NCBI GenBank assembly: GCA_021731425.1
Contig: JAKFXJ010000168.1
Span: 1-14,623, forward strand
Length of the DNA stretch: 14,623 nt
Source: Limnohabitans sp.
Lineage (GTDB): Bacteria > Pseudomonadota > Gammaproteobacteria > Burkholderiales > Burkholderiaceae_C
Reading direction: 5' to 3'
The notes below the pieces were generated by a model. The model saw nothing but the letters and a program-made list of their open reading frames with translations, ran no database searches and was not told where the DNA came from. Shown in pieces: positions 1 to 6,819 of this stretch (position 1 is its first letter; the number at the start of each line of letters is the position of its first letter). A program made the translations under genes and the position numbers.

Positions 1-449
1 CGCTTTTCCCGCGCCATGAGGTGCCGCTGTATGGCCGTGCCCTTTTTGAGGCCGATGCCAAGCTGGCGGTTCAACTTGCACAAGCCAGCGAGCATGTGTT
101 GGCCGATGCCGCGCTTCACTTGGGCCCACGCACCTTGGCCGAGTTCCAATTGAATACGCCTCGCGTGCATCGCGGCCTGATCCTCAGTGGCGACCGTTTT
201 GTCTCGACCTCGGCCGAAAGCCATGCGCTGCGCCAAGCACTGCCTGAGGCTTTGGCGGTGGAGATGGAGGGGGCGGCGGTGGCACAGGTGTGCCACGATT
301 ACGGCGTGCCTTTTGCGGCGGTGCGCACCATCTCCGACCGCGCAGACGACACGGCGCACACCGACTTTCAGCGCTTCATCCGCGAGGTGGCCAGCCGTTA
401 CAGTTTGGCCATTGTGTCGCAGTGGCTGCGTCAGCGGGCGCTGGACTGA
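1..449 (+). CDS. mtnN: 5'-methylthioadenosine/S-adenosylhomocysteine nucleosidase, 3' part only
   Basis: The reading frame is open from the left edge (first whole codon at base 3), so the start is outside the window and 148 C-terminal residues are visible. The family usually has about 230-260 residues, so roughly the first third is missing. The visible part holds the family signature VEMEG (fragment residues 86-90), whose glutamates bind the ribose, and the RTISDRAD segment around residue 108, whose first Asp is the catalytic acid acting on the adenine. The enzyme cleaves MTA and SAH to adenine plus the thioribose, recycling methyl-donor by-products in the cytoplasm. The gene converges on corA, with only 9 bases between the stop codons and no obvious terminator hairpin. 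A GTG at 21 is an internal codon, not a start. Other purine/uridine phosphorylase-superfamily members are possible but fit less well. Confidence 0.9.
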   Translation, partial: LFPRHEVPLYGRALFEADAKLAVQLAQASEHVLADAALHLGPRTLAEFQLNTPRVHRGLILSGDRFVSTSAESHALRQALPEALAVEMEGAAVAQVCHDYGVPFAAVRTISDRADDTAHTDFQRFIREVASRYSLAIVSQWLRQRALD

Positions 450-458
450 AGCAGACTT

Positions 459-1445
459 TTATTTGAGCCAACCGCGGCGGCGGAAGTACCACATGGGCAC
501 CACAGCGCTGGCGGCCATCAGCGCCAGGGCGTAGGGGTAGCCCCATTTTTGCGACAACTCGGGCATGTACTGGAAGTTCATGCCGTACAAGCTGGCGATC
601 AAGGTGGGTGGCAGCAAGGCCACGCTGGCCACCGAGAAGATCTTGATGATCTTGTTCTGGTTGATGTTGATGAAACCCACAGTGGCGTCCATCAAGAAGT
701 TGATCTTGTCGAAGAGGAAGGCCGTGTGCGAGTCGAGTGAGTCGATGTCGCGCAGAATCTGGCGGGCGTCTTCAAACTGATCGGCGTTCAGCATTTTGGA
801 GCGCATCATGAAACTCAGGGCGCGGCGCGTGTCCATCACGTTGCGCCGGATGCGACCGTTCAGGTCTTCTTGCCGTGCGATCGCGCCCAGCACTTCGCTG
901 GCCATGGCGTCAGTTACGTCGCCTGACAGCACGGTATTGCCCACTTTTTCGAGCTGGTCGTAAATGCCTTCGAGTGTGTCCGCCGAGTATTCGGCGTCGG
1001 CGTCAAACAGCTTGAGCAGTACATCCTTGGCGTCTTCGATCAGGCCCGGGGCGCGGCGTGCACGCATGCGCAGCAGGCGAAACACGGGCACGTCTTCATC
1101 GTGGATGGAGAACAGCACCCCTTGGCTTTTCAGTTCGGCATTGTGCTGGTTCAAGATGAAGGCGCAACGCACGGTCCGTGGCTCGTCTTCGTCTGCGATC
1201 AAGAAGTCCGAACGGATGTGCAGTTCGCCGTTGTCCTCTTCATAGAAACGGGCCGATTCTTCGATGTCCTCGTCCATCGCGTCCTCTGGGATGGACAGGC
1301 CGAAGTACTGCTTGATCCAGCGTTTTTCTTCGAGGGTGGGCGACTCCAAGTCGACCCAGATGGGCTGAAAGCGGGAGAGTTCTTCCAGTGACTCGATTTC
1401 TTCTTGGAAGAGGCGGCCATTGGCGAGGGTGAAGATGTTGAGCAT
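459..1445 (-). CDS. corA: CorA-family magnesium/cobalt transporter
   Basis: The 328-residue product has the CorA layout: a long soluble, acidic and helical N-terminal domain (about residues 1-265) followed by two C-terminal membrane helices. The diagnostic YGMN motif is present (GMN at 288-290), followed by an FQYMPEL loop and a second helix ending in the basic tail YFRRRGWLK. This closely resembles enterobacterial CorA. The protein forms a homopentameric inner-membrane channel for Mg2+ (also Co2+ and Ni2+), gated by Mg2+ binding to the cytoplasmic domain. The ATG at 1445 is the first start in frame and fits the family N-terminus. The gene lies downstream of the patatin gene on the same strand, but a 156-base gap containing an inverted repeat suggests its own promoter or control. 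Family assignment is secure; substrate preference is inferred from homology. Confidence 0.96.
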   Translation of the reverse strand: MLNIFTLANGRLFQEEIESLEELSRFQPIWVDLESPTLEEKRWIKQYFGLSIPEDAMDEDIEESARFYEEDNGELHIRSDFLIADEDEPRTVRCAFILNQHNAELKSQGVLFSIHDEDVPVFRLLRMRARRAPGLIEDAKDVLLKLFDADAEYSADTLEGIYDQLEKVGNTVLSGDVTDAMASEVLGAIARQEDLNGRIRRNVMDTRRALSFMMRSKMLNADQFEDARQILRDIDSLDSHTAFLFDKINFLMDATVGFININQNKIIKIFSVASVALLPPTLIASLYGMNFQYMPELSQKWGYPYALALMAASAVVPMWYFRRRGWLK

Positions 1446-1506
1446 GGCGAATCCGAAAAATGGCCAGGTGCCAAAAGTTCAAAGGGGCGGCGAAGGGGTT
1501 TTCTGC

Positions 1507-1549
1507 AGCTTTCGAACGATGGGCAAGGTGCTCAGCGCGTTCGAAAGCT
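1507..1549. repeat. 12-bp perfect inverted repeat upstream of corA
   Basis: AGCTTTCGAACG (1507-1518) and its exact reverse complement CGTTCGAAAGCT (1538-1549) are separated by 19 bases. Each arm contains the palindrome TTCGAA. The repeat lies 62-104 bases upstream of the corA ATG and 53-95 bases past the patatin stop. No T-run follows on either strand, so it does not look like a normal intrinsic terminator. A smaller stem (CTACC 1548-1552 with GGTAG 1560-1564) partly overlaps it. It could be a protein-binding site controlling corA, a structured leader, or a 3' stem-loop of the patatin transcript. Confidence 0.6.
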
Positions 1550-1601
1550 ACCGACTCGGGGTAGTTTCCACGGCAGTGTGTCTCCAGAATGAATCGGCGG
1601 A

Positions 1602-2840
1602 TTATCGCACCGGATGCGTCCCAGTGGGGACCAGAAAAGCCAGGATTTCATCGGCACGGGCCTGCACATCCGATTGTCCCAAAGCCATCAGCGCCGCGAT
1701 GAATTCCGGCTCGAACAACAAATAACTGGCCAGGGCCGCACCACTGCCGCGCAGGGCCCCCAGGCCTTCCAGCACCCGACGGATGGGTCGGGGCAGGGTG
1801 TGGGCGTGCTCTTGCGCCAGGGCGTCGAGCGAGGCACTGGGCTGCAGTGTCATCACCCGAACAGGGCGCAGGGGCAGGTCCGCTCGCATGGCCTCGGGCA
1901 GGCTGTCCAGAGCCTGGTTGATGCGGGCGATCTGATCGACATCGGCCTCTAGGGTGTCGTGGAACACGCTGGCCATGGCATGGCCAGCGATGGTGCCCAG
2001 CGAAGGGCGTCCCGCAGCCCGGGAGGGGGCATCCAGGCTGAGCCGCTGAGGTTGGCTCACCCCAATGGCCAAGATCCGGTCAGCCCCCAGGTGCACCGCC
2101 GAGGACAAAGGCGATATCTGGCGCATCGAGCCGTCCCCGAAAAACTCCATCTCGCCGTCGACCCACAGGGGGGTGGACGGGAAAATGAAGGGTATGGCGC
2201 TCGACGCCATCAGGTGCTCGATGGTGATCGGTTGCTGTTCGGCGCGGCGCCCGGGTCGGCTCCAGGGTATTGGCTGGCCGTCGCGGGTTTGGCAAAAGGT
2301 CCAGTGCACGCCGCTGGAATAACTGGATGCTGTGACCGCCAGGGCCTGCAGCACGCCGCTTTGCAAGGCGGTGTCGATCTTCTCGAGGGCAATCGCCCGG
2401 TGCAAGGTGTTGACCAAGGCCAGGCTGTCCATCGCCGCGGCATGGGTGCGGGCAGAGCGCAGCAAACCCACTGCTGTGGCCCATCGGCTGAACTTGTCCA
2501 GGGGGGTTTGGGGCAGGCAGTAGACCGCTTCGGTGCGGATATGGGTCCAAAAATGCGCTAGGTCGTTGAGCCCGGCCAGGCCCTCCATGGCCTTGCTGGC
2601 CAAAAAAGTGGCGTTCAAGGCCCCGGCCGAGGTGCCAGCCAGCACCTGGAACGGAAAAGCTGGAGCAGGCCCCGCTGTGCGGCTCAGCAATTGGCCGATG
2701 GCCTGCAGTGCCCCCGCTTGGTAGGCGGTGCGGGCTCCGCCGCCCATCAGCACCAGCCCCAACACGGGGTGCGGCTGCGCAGGGCGGGGCGGTGAAGCAG
2801 GAGACATCGGCTGCGTGGGCGTCAAGGTTTCAATGGGCAT
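1602..2840 (-). CDS. Patatin-like phospholipase family protein
   Basis: The 412-residue product carries the patatin hydrolase signatures in the right order. The glycine-rich oxyanion loop MGGGARTAYQAG is near residues 32-43, the nucleophile elbow GTSAG has Ser71, and the dyad aspartate is D236 in the segment FGDGSMRQISPL. These predict a Ser-Asp lipid acyl hydrolase. The dyad motif reads DGS where most family members have DGG or DGA. The first 25 residues are proline-rich and not a clear signal peptide, so a cytoplasmic or membrane-associated protein is likely. The C-terminal third (about 290-412) has no motif I recognise. The start at 2840 is the first ATG; a second ATG at codon 12 would only trim the Pro-rich tail. 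It is divergent from the MFS gene across 67 bases. Substrate is unknown. Confidence 0.9.
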   Translation of the reverse strand: MPIETLTPTQPMSPASPPRPAQPHPVLGLVLMGGGARTAYQAGALQAIGQLLSRTAGPAPAFPFQVLAGTSAGALNATFLASKAMEGLAGLNDLAHFWTHIRTEAVYCLPQTPLDKFSRWATAVGLLRSARTHAAAMDSLALVNTLHRAIALEKIDTALQSGVLQALAVTASSYSSGVHWTFCQTRDGQPIPWSRPGRRAEQQPITIEHLMASSAIPFIFPSTPLWVDGEMEFFGDGSMRQISPLSSAVHLGADRILAIGVSQPQRLSLDAPSRAAGRPSLGTIAGHAMASVFHDTLEADVDQIARINQALDSLPEAMRADLPLRPVRVMTLQPSASLDALAQEHAHTLPRPIRRVLEGLGALRGSGAALASYLLFEPEFIAALMALGQSDVQARADEILAFLVPTGTHPVR

Positions 2841-2885
2841 GTGAGGCTGAACAGAGGCGATGGACGGCCGTGGGTGGTAGATTCA

Positions 2886-2905
2886 AACAATTCAACGGCA
2901 TTGTT
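2886..2905. promoter_or_regulatory. Small inverted repeat just before the MFS start (possible operator)
   Basis: AACAAT (2886-2891) and ATTGTT (2900-2905) form a 6-bp inverted repeat with an 8-base spacer, ending 2 bases before the MFS ATG in the short region shared with the divergent patatin gene. The position would suit a repressor site, but 6-bp arms can arise by chance and no regulator gene is adjacent. Confidence 0.25.
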
Positions 2906-2907
2906 CC

Positions 2908-4131
2908 ATGACCTCACATTTGACCCCGCGCCGTGAGCGCTGGCTGCTCTTCACGCTGGCTGGCATCCAGTTCACCCACATCCTCGATTTCATGATCATG
3001 ATGCCGCTGGGGCCGCAGTTCACGGCCCTGTTTGGCATCAGCAATGCCCAGTTTGGGCTGCTGGTCTCGGCCTACACCCTGTCGGCAGGCTTTTCGGGTT
3101 TGATGGCCGCCACCTACATTGACCGCTTTGGCCGCAAGCAACTGCTGCTGGGCATGTACAGCCTGTTTGGGTTGGCCACGCTCGCGTGCGCTTTGGCGCC
3201 CGACTATCTGTGGTTGATGGTGGCGCGTGTGGCTGCAGGTTTGTTTGGTGGTGTCTTGTCGGCCCTGTCGCAGACCATCGTGGCCGATGTGATTCCTTTT
3301 GAGCGTCGTGGCCGTGCCATGGGTGTGGTGATGACGTCGTTTTCCGTGTCCACCGTGGCGGGCGTGCCGCTTGGCCTGTTTTTGGCGGCGCATTTCAATT
3401 GGCATGCGCCTTTTGTGGGCATCGCGGCGCTGGTGGGCCTGCTGTCGCTGGCGGCCTGGCAAACCTTGCCCCGGCTGGACGCGCACTTGCACCACCCCGA
3501 GCGGGTGAGTGTTTGGCGCGGTATTGGCCAAGTGCTGGCAGAGCCCAACCACCTCAAGGCTTTTGCCGTGTCGGGCTTGATGATGTTTGCGGCCTTCACC
3601 GTTATCCCTTACATCACGATTTACCTGCAGTCCAACGCGGGCATGAAAACCCAAGAGGTGCCTTGGATTTATCTGTGCGGCGGCTTGGCAACGCTGCTCA
3701 GCGCACGCTATTTTGGCCGCCTGACGGACCGGGTGGGCAAGGTCCAGATGTTCCAGCGCCTGGCTTTGGCGGTGACAGTGCCCTTGATGGCCACCACCCT
3801 GTCGCAAGGCCTGCCCTTGTGGGGCTTGCTGGCCATCTCGACCTTGTTCTTCACGGTCATGAGCGGGCGCATGATTCCTGGGATGGCGATGATTTCCTCG
3901 GCCGCCCTGCCCCGTTTACGTGGCACTTTCATGACTCTCAACTCGGCCGTGCAGTCGGCCTCCATGGGCTTGGCGGCCTTGGTGGCGGGGCTCATCATCG
4001 GGCGCGATGCACAGGGGCAACTCACCGGGTATTGGGTGGCAGGTTTATTGGGGGTGGTGGCCAGTTTGCTCAGCGTTTGGCTGGCGGGGCATTTGCGCCT
4101 GCATGGGGCGCCGCAAAAGGCGGTGGGCTGA
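2908..4131 (+). CDS. Major facilitator superfamily transporter (DHA1-like drug/sugar exporter type)
   Basis: The 407-residue hydrophobic protein has a pattern fitting 12 membrane helices. The first helix contains THILDFMIMMPLGPQ (residues 23-37), a segment typical of AraJ/YdhP-like DHA1 transporters. The MFS motif A follows between helices 2 and 3 as IDRFGRK (71-77), with Asp72, Arg73, Gly75 and Arg76-Lys77. A central loop near residues 185-205 separates the two six-helix halves. The product should be an inner-membrane proton-driven exporter; the substrate cannot be deduced. The ATG at 2908 directly precedes the usual short basic N-terminus (TPRRERW). The gene is divergent from the patatin gene and is followed by about 247 bases before hpf. 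A weak stem (CCCCG near 4183, CGGGG near 4214) is the only terminator-like structure close to its end. Confidence 0.92.
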   Translation: MTSHLTPRRERWLLFTLAGIQFTHILDFMIMMPLGPQFTALFGISNAQFGLLVSAYTLSAGFSGLMAATYIDRFGRKQLLLGMYSLFGLATLACALAPDYLWLMVARVAAGLFGGVLSALSQTIVADVIPFERRGRAMGVVMTSFSVSTVAGVPLGLFLAAHFNWHAPFVGIAALVGLLSLAAWQTLPRLDAHLHHPERVSVWRGIGQVLAEPNHLKAFAVSGLMMFAAFTVIPYITIYLQSNAGMKTQEVPWIYLCGGLATLLSARYFGRLTDRVGKVQMFQRLALAVTVPLMATTLSQGLPLWGLLAISTLFFTVMSGRMIPGMAMISSAALPRLRGTFMTLNSAVQSASMGLAALVAGLIIGRDAQGQLTGYWVAGLLGVVASLLSVWLAGHLRLHGAPQKAVG

Positions 4132-4266
4132 GTCGGCAGGGATGTTAGGGTGGGTTTTGGTGCGCTCAGGTGGCAAACCAGACCCCGACTTCAAGCCGAA
4201 CAATAGCACCTAAACGGGGCTTTGTGGGCAAAAGCGGCGGACTTTACAGGTTTCATTGCGAGCGTA

Positions 4267-4295
4267 TTGCTTTTCCATTTCGCGGGGCGCATAGT
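4267..4295 (+). promoter_or_regulatory. Candidate sigma-70 promoter for hpf
   Basis: TTGCTT (4267-4272) and CATAGT (4290-4295) are spaced by exactly 17 bases, each matching four of six consensus positions. Transcription would begin near 4302, at the base of the hairpin described next, giving an mRNA leader of about 77 bases. A weaker alternative pair upstream is TTTACA near 4235 with TATTGC. The 247-base gap 4132-4378 otherwise holds no convincing ORF. Confidence 0.35.
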
Positions 4296-4300
4296 GGGGT

Positions 4301-4325
4301 TGAACCACCCCTCAAAGGTGGTTCA
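4301..4325 (+). other. Leader stem-loop upstream of hpf (9-bp stem)
   Basis: TGAACCACC (4301-4309) pairs perfectly with GGTGGTTCA (4317-4325) around a 7-base loop, CCTCAAA. It lies just downstream of the candidate promoter and just upstream of a second, terminator-like hairpin. Together they give the leader the layout of an attenuator, although no effector or leader peptide is visible. Confidence 0.5.
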
Positions 4326-4328
4326 GAG

Positions 4329-4350
4329 TCCCGCACTTGCGGGGCTTTCT
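4329..4350 (+). terminator. Terminator-like hairpin in the hpf leader
   Basis: CCCGC (4330-4334) pairs with GCGGG (4339-4343) around the tetraloop ACTT; a T.G pair (4329/4344) extends it. It is followed by the pyrimidine-rich CTTTCTCT rather than a clean T-run. It ends 28 bases before the hpf ATG. It may stop read-through from the MFS gene or act as an attenuator inside the hpf leader. The T-tract is imperfect, so termination efficiency is uncertain. Confidence 0.4.
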
Positions 4351-4378
4351 CTACCCTGAATCTATGGAGGCGACGATT

Positions 4379-4708
4379 ATGAATTTAACCATCAGCGGGC
4401 ACCATTTGGAAGTGACCCCGGCTTTGCGCCAGTACGTCACGGGGAAACTGGATCGAATCACCCGGCATTTTGATCAGGTGGTCGATGTGAAAGTGCTGCT
4501 GACCGTCGAAAAGCAGAAGGAAAAAGAAAAGCGCCAACGCGCCGAGTGCAACATCCACGTCAAAGGCAATGACCTGTTTGCCGAAAGCGCCCACGAAGAC
4601 CTGTATGCCGCCGTGGACGATCTGGTTGACAAACTCGATCGTCAAGTGGTCAAACACAAAGACCGCATCACCGACCACCACCACAGTGCGCCCAAGCGCA
4701 TGATGTGA
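4379..4708 (+). CDS. hpf: Ribosome hibernation promoting factor (short HPF / sigma-54 modulation protein)
   Basis: The 109-residue product begins [20 protein letters not shown] and continues with the HPF/RaiA beta-alpha-beta-beta-beta-alpha fold. The conserved basic stretch [13 protein letters not shown] (about 44-56) and the [16 protein letters not shown] helix are visible. Length matches the short HPF type, without the C-terminal dimerisation domain of long HPF. Such proteins bind the 30S decoding region in stationary phase or stress and promote inactive 100S ribosomes. The ATG at 4379 is chosen because GGAGG (4366-4370) is 8 bases upstream; an ATG at 4364 would overlap that site. The gene has its own structured leader and a strong terminator, so it seems largely monocistronic, despite the usual association with ptsN and hprK, which follow. 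rpoN, its common upstream neighbour in related bacteria, is absent here. Confidence 0.95.
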   Translation: MNLTISGHHLEVTPALRQYVTGKLDRITRHFDQVVDVKVLLTVEKQKEKEKRQRAECNIHVKGNDLFAESAHEDLYAAVDDLVDKLDRQVVKHKDRITDHHHSAPKRMM

Positions 4709-4729
4709 TCTCTCCACCCCTCTCCAATC

Positions 4730-4754
4730 GGGGCCGCCGCGAGCGGCCCTTTTT
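4730..4754 (+). terminator. Intrinsic terminator after hpf
   Basis: GGGCCGC (4731-4737) pairs with GCGGCCC (4743-4749) around CGCGA, with a G.T extension, and is followed by TTTTT (4750-4754). This G+C-rich stem plus U-run 22 bases after the hpf stop is a textbook Rho-independent terminator. It implies that ptsN needs its own promoter. Confidence 0.85.
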
Positions 4755-4831
4755 CTGCGAGTTGGGCCGCCCAGACCTGTCCTGTCGCGATGGGCTCAGG
4801 TCTGGGATAAGGCCTGTTGGCGGATCGGGTG

Positions 4832-4837
4832 CATAAT
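4832..4837 (+). promoter_or_regulatory. Candidate -10 box for ptsN
   Basis: CATAAT matches five of six positions of the sigma-70 -10 consensus and lies 12 bases before the ptsN ATG. No good -35 box is visible at the expected spacing. A start near 4844 would give a leader of only about 6 bases, consistent with the terminator upstream separating ptsN from hpf. Confidence 0.4.
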
Positions 4838-4849
4838 CCGGCCTCGACC

Positions 4850-5317
4850 ATGAACCGACTCTCATCCATATTGCCTGTTGCCCAAGTTCTTGTGGGGGTG
4901 GAAGCCACCAGCAAGAAACGTGCATTCGAAGAAGCCGGACTTCTCTTTGAGAATCTGCACGGCTTGTCGCGTGCCTTGGTCACCGACAGCCTGTTTGCCC
5001 GCGAGCGTTTGGGCTCCACGGGTTTGGGCCACGGTGTGGCCATCCCCCACGGTCGCATCAAAGGTCTTAAGGCCCCTATGGCCGCCGTCTTCCAACTGGC
5101 CCAGCCCATTGGTTTTGACGCACCAGACGAGCAACCGGTCAATCTGTTGATCTTTTTGCTGGTGCCCGAAGCGGCCACCCAAAAGCATCTGGAAATCCTG
5201 TCCGAGATCGCTGAGTTGCTCAGCGACACCGCATTGCGCGAAAGCATCAAAAGCAGCACGGTTCAATCGAACCTGCACCAGTTGATCGCTCAGTGGCAAT
5301 CGGCCCAAACCGCCTGA
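4850..5317 (+). CDS. ptsN: PTS IIA-like nitrogen-regulatory protein PtsN (EIIA-Ntr)
   Basis: The 155-residue product is a PTS EIIA type-2 domain over its whole length. The phosphorylation site is His67 in [12 protein letters not shown] (58-69), preceded by the family segment RERLGSTG. The later [18 protein letters not shown] segment also matches EIIA-Ntr. In the nitrogen PTS, phosphate passes PtsP to NPr/HPr to PtsN, which does not transport sugar but controls other proteins (in enterobacteria, K+ uptake and sensor kinases). The ATG at 4850 is preferred over upstream GTG/TTG codons because it matches the family N-terminus. hprK follows 25 bases later and is probably co-transcribed. Neither HPr nor Enzyme I is encoded in the window. 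Confidence 0.95.
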   Translation: MNRLSSILPVAQVLVGVEATSKKRAFEEAGLLFENLHGLSRALVTDSLFARERLGSTGLGHGVAIPHGRIKGLKAPMAAVFQLAQPIGFDAPDEQPVNLLIFLLVPEAATQKHLEILSEIAELLSDTALRESIKSSTVQSNLHQLIAQWQSAQTA

Positions 5318-5342
5318 TTCTTTACTTGACAGCCCACAGGCG

Positions 5343-6284
5343 ATGAAGCCCTCCGTCATCAGCGCCGACGTCCTCTTTGAGGACCACCGCCAACAACTCA
5401 AGTGGCAGTGGCAAGCTGGGCTGGGTGCTTCCGAGCGCCGCTTTGACGAGGTGGCCGTGCGCCAGGCCCGCTCCGGCGCAGACTTGGTGGGCTATCTCAA
5501 TTACATCCATCCCTACCGCGTCCAGATCCTGGGTCCGCGTGAGGTCGCTTACCTGACCAATGGCACCCCTGACGACTGCTCGCGGCGCATTGCACGCATC
5601 GTGACACTGGAGCCACCGGTGTTGGTGTTGGCCGACGGCCAGACCGCACCAGAAGCTCTGCTGGCCATGTGCGAGCGGGCACAAATTCCGATGTTTGCGA
5701 CCGAGCAGTCCTCGGCCTTTGTGATCGATGTGCTGCGTGCGTATTTGTCCAAACACTTTGCCGACCGCACCACCATGCATGGCGTGTTCATGGACATTTT
5801 GGGCATGGGCGTGCTCATCACGGGCGAGTCCGGTCTGGGCAAAAGCGAGTTGGGCCTGGAGTTGATCTCCCGGGGCAATGGCCTAGTGGCCGACGATGCG
5901 GTGGATCTTTACCGGATCAACCAGACCACCATCGAAGCGCGGTGCCCCGATTTGCTGCAAAACCTGCTGGAAGTTCGTGGCATCGGGCTTTTGGACATCC
6001 GCGCCATCTTTGGCGAAACGGCGGTACGCCGAAAAATGCGGCTCAAGCTCATCGTGCACCTGGTTCGGCGTGAAACCCTGGAGCGCGATTACGAGCGACT
6101 GCCCTCCGAGCCCTTGCGACAAGACGTGCTGGGCATTCCAGTGCAAAAGGTGGTGATTCAGGTCATGGCGGGTCGCAACATTGCGGTGTTGGTGGAGGCT
6201 GCTGTGCGCAACACCATCTTGCAGATGCGTGGCATTGACACTTATCAGGATTTCATCGAGCGCCAGCGCCGCGCCATGGGCTGA
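5343..6284 (+). CDS. hprK: HPr kinase/phosphorylase
   Basis: The 313-residue product has the HprK N-terminal domain (about 1-130) and the C-terminal kinase domain. The latter contains the P-loop GESGLGKS (161-168), with Lys167 for ATP binding, and the HprK signature [11 protein letters not shown] (210-220). The protein phosphorylates and dephosphorylates a serine of HPr, linking the PTS to metabolic state; in Proteobacteria with incomplete PTS this module is regulatory rather than for sugar uptake. It lies 25 bases behind ptsN. The TTGACA at 5326-5331 between them has no matching -10 box, so I read the pair as one operon. The gene converges on fur, and its stop codon lies in one arm of a stem-loop shared with fur. 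Confidence 0.96.
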   Translation: MKPSVISADVLFEDHRQQLKWQWQAGLGASERRFDEVAVRQARSGADLVGYLNYIHPYRVQILGPREVAYLTNGTPDDCSRRIARIVTLEPPVLVLADGQTAPEALLAMCERAQIPMFATEQSSAFVIDVLRAYLSKHFADRTTMHGVFMDILGMGVLITGESGLGKSELGLELISRGNGLVADDAVDLYRINQTTIEARCPDLLQNLLEVRGIGLLDIRAIFGETAVRRKMRLKLIVHLVRRETLERDYERLPSEPLRQDVLGIPVQKVVIQVMAGRNIAVLVEAAVRNTILQMRGIDTYQDFIERQRRAMG

Positions 6285-6310
6285 AAGCTGGCATCACGCC
6301 TGCTTTCAGC
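6280..6310. terminator. Shared 3' stem-loop between convergent hprK and fur
   Basis: GCTGAAAGC (6280-6288) pairs perfectly with GCTTTCAGC (6302-6310). After one T.T mismatch, GGC (6290-6292) pairs with GCC (6298-6300), closing the 5-base loop ATCAC. The hprK TGA (6282-6284) lies in one arm and the fur TGA (6306-6308, minus strand) in the other. There is no T-run on either side, so a true intrinsic bidirectional terminator is uncertain; it may instead protect 3' ends. Confidence 0.5.
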
Positions 6311-6737
6311 GGGGGTTGCGGTGAGGGCAGGGCTTTTGGGTGCAGTGCGCATACAGGCTCAGAGCATGGTCTGCGATCACAAAACCTTTGGCCTGCGCCA
6401 CGGCTTGCTGGCGTGACTCAATTTCTGCGTCGTAAAACTCTTCCACCCGGCCACAGTCCAGACACACCATGTGGTCATGGTGCTGGCCTTCGTTGAGTTC
6501 ATAGACCGCTTTGCCACTTTCGAAGTGGTTGCGGCTGAGAATGCCGGCTTGCTCGAACTGGGTCAGCACCCGGTAGACGGTGGCCAGACCAATGTCGGCA
6601 TTGTCCTTGAGCAAATGACGAAACACGTCCTCGGCAGTCATGTGCCGCATCGAGCCGCTTTGGAAAACCTCCAAAATCTTCAGGCGCGGTAAGGTGGCTT
6701 TGAGGCCATTGTTTTTCAGTTCGTCGATCTGGGTCAT
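6306..6737 (-). CDS. fur: Ferric uptake regulator Fur
   Basis: The 143-residue product is a full-length Fur. The N-terminal winged helix (about 1-80) contains [14 protein letters not shown] and the recognition-helix segment [18 protein letters not shown] (48-65). The metal-binding half holds HHDH (86-89) and two cysteine pairs, CLDC (92-95) and C132/C137. The dimeric protein, with Fe2+ as co-repressor, represses iron-uptake genes. The start at 6737 gives [15 protein letters not shown], the usual betaproteobacterial N-terminus; the frame stays open 20 codons upstream, but that Pro/His-rich stretch is not Fur-like. The gene is divergent from bamE/omlA, a conserved arrangement in many beta- and gammaproteobacteria. 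I found no clear Fur box in the intergenic region, so autoregulation is not evident. Confidence 0.97.
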   Translation of the reverse strand: MTQIDELKNNGLKATLPRLKILEVFQSGSMRHMTAEDVFRHLLKDNADIGLATVYRVLTQFEQAGILSRNHFESGKAVYELNEGQHHDHMVCLDCGRVEEFYDAEIESRQQAVAQAKGFVIADHALSLYAHCTQKPCPHRNPR

Positions 6738-6784
6738 GGGCGGTATGGGTGGGGGCGGGTGGCAGTCCTGCGCAAAGGCACCGC

Positions 6785-6790
6785 TACAAT
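6785..6790 (+). promoter_or_regulatory. Candidate -10 box for bamE
   Basis: TACAAT matches five of six -10 consensus positions and lies 29 bases before the bamE ATG in the 82-base region divergent from fur. No strong -35 box is apparent at 16-18 bases. The expected start would be near 6797. Confidence 0.45.
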
Positions 6791-6819
6791 GACCCAATCA
6801 TATCGGCACACCCTCAACC

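Noticed and set aside
1446..1500. Sigma-54 promoter for corA (TGGCAC on the minus strand near 1470)
   Set aside because: The -24-like TGGCAC is present but the matching -12 TTGC element is absent at the required spacing.
2914..3807. A 297-codon minus-strand frame opposite the MFS gene
   Set aside because: Antisense to a well-supported 12-helix transporter; composition is Gln/His/Arg-rich and typical of a shadow frame.
4301..4345. A tRNA-like look (GGTTCAGAGTCC resembling a T-arm)
   Set aside because: No D-arm, anticodon arm or acceptor stem can be formed around it; the segment is better explained as two simple hairpins.
5326..5331. A perfect TTGACA between ptsN and hprK
   Set aside because: No -10-like hexamer lies 15-19 bases downstream; the match appears to be chance.
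6738..6819. Fur box in the fur/bamE intergenic region
   Set aside because: No 19-bp match resembling GATAATGATAATCATTATC or its hexamer repeats is visible.
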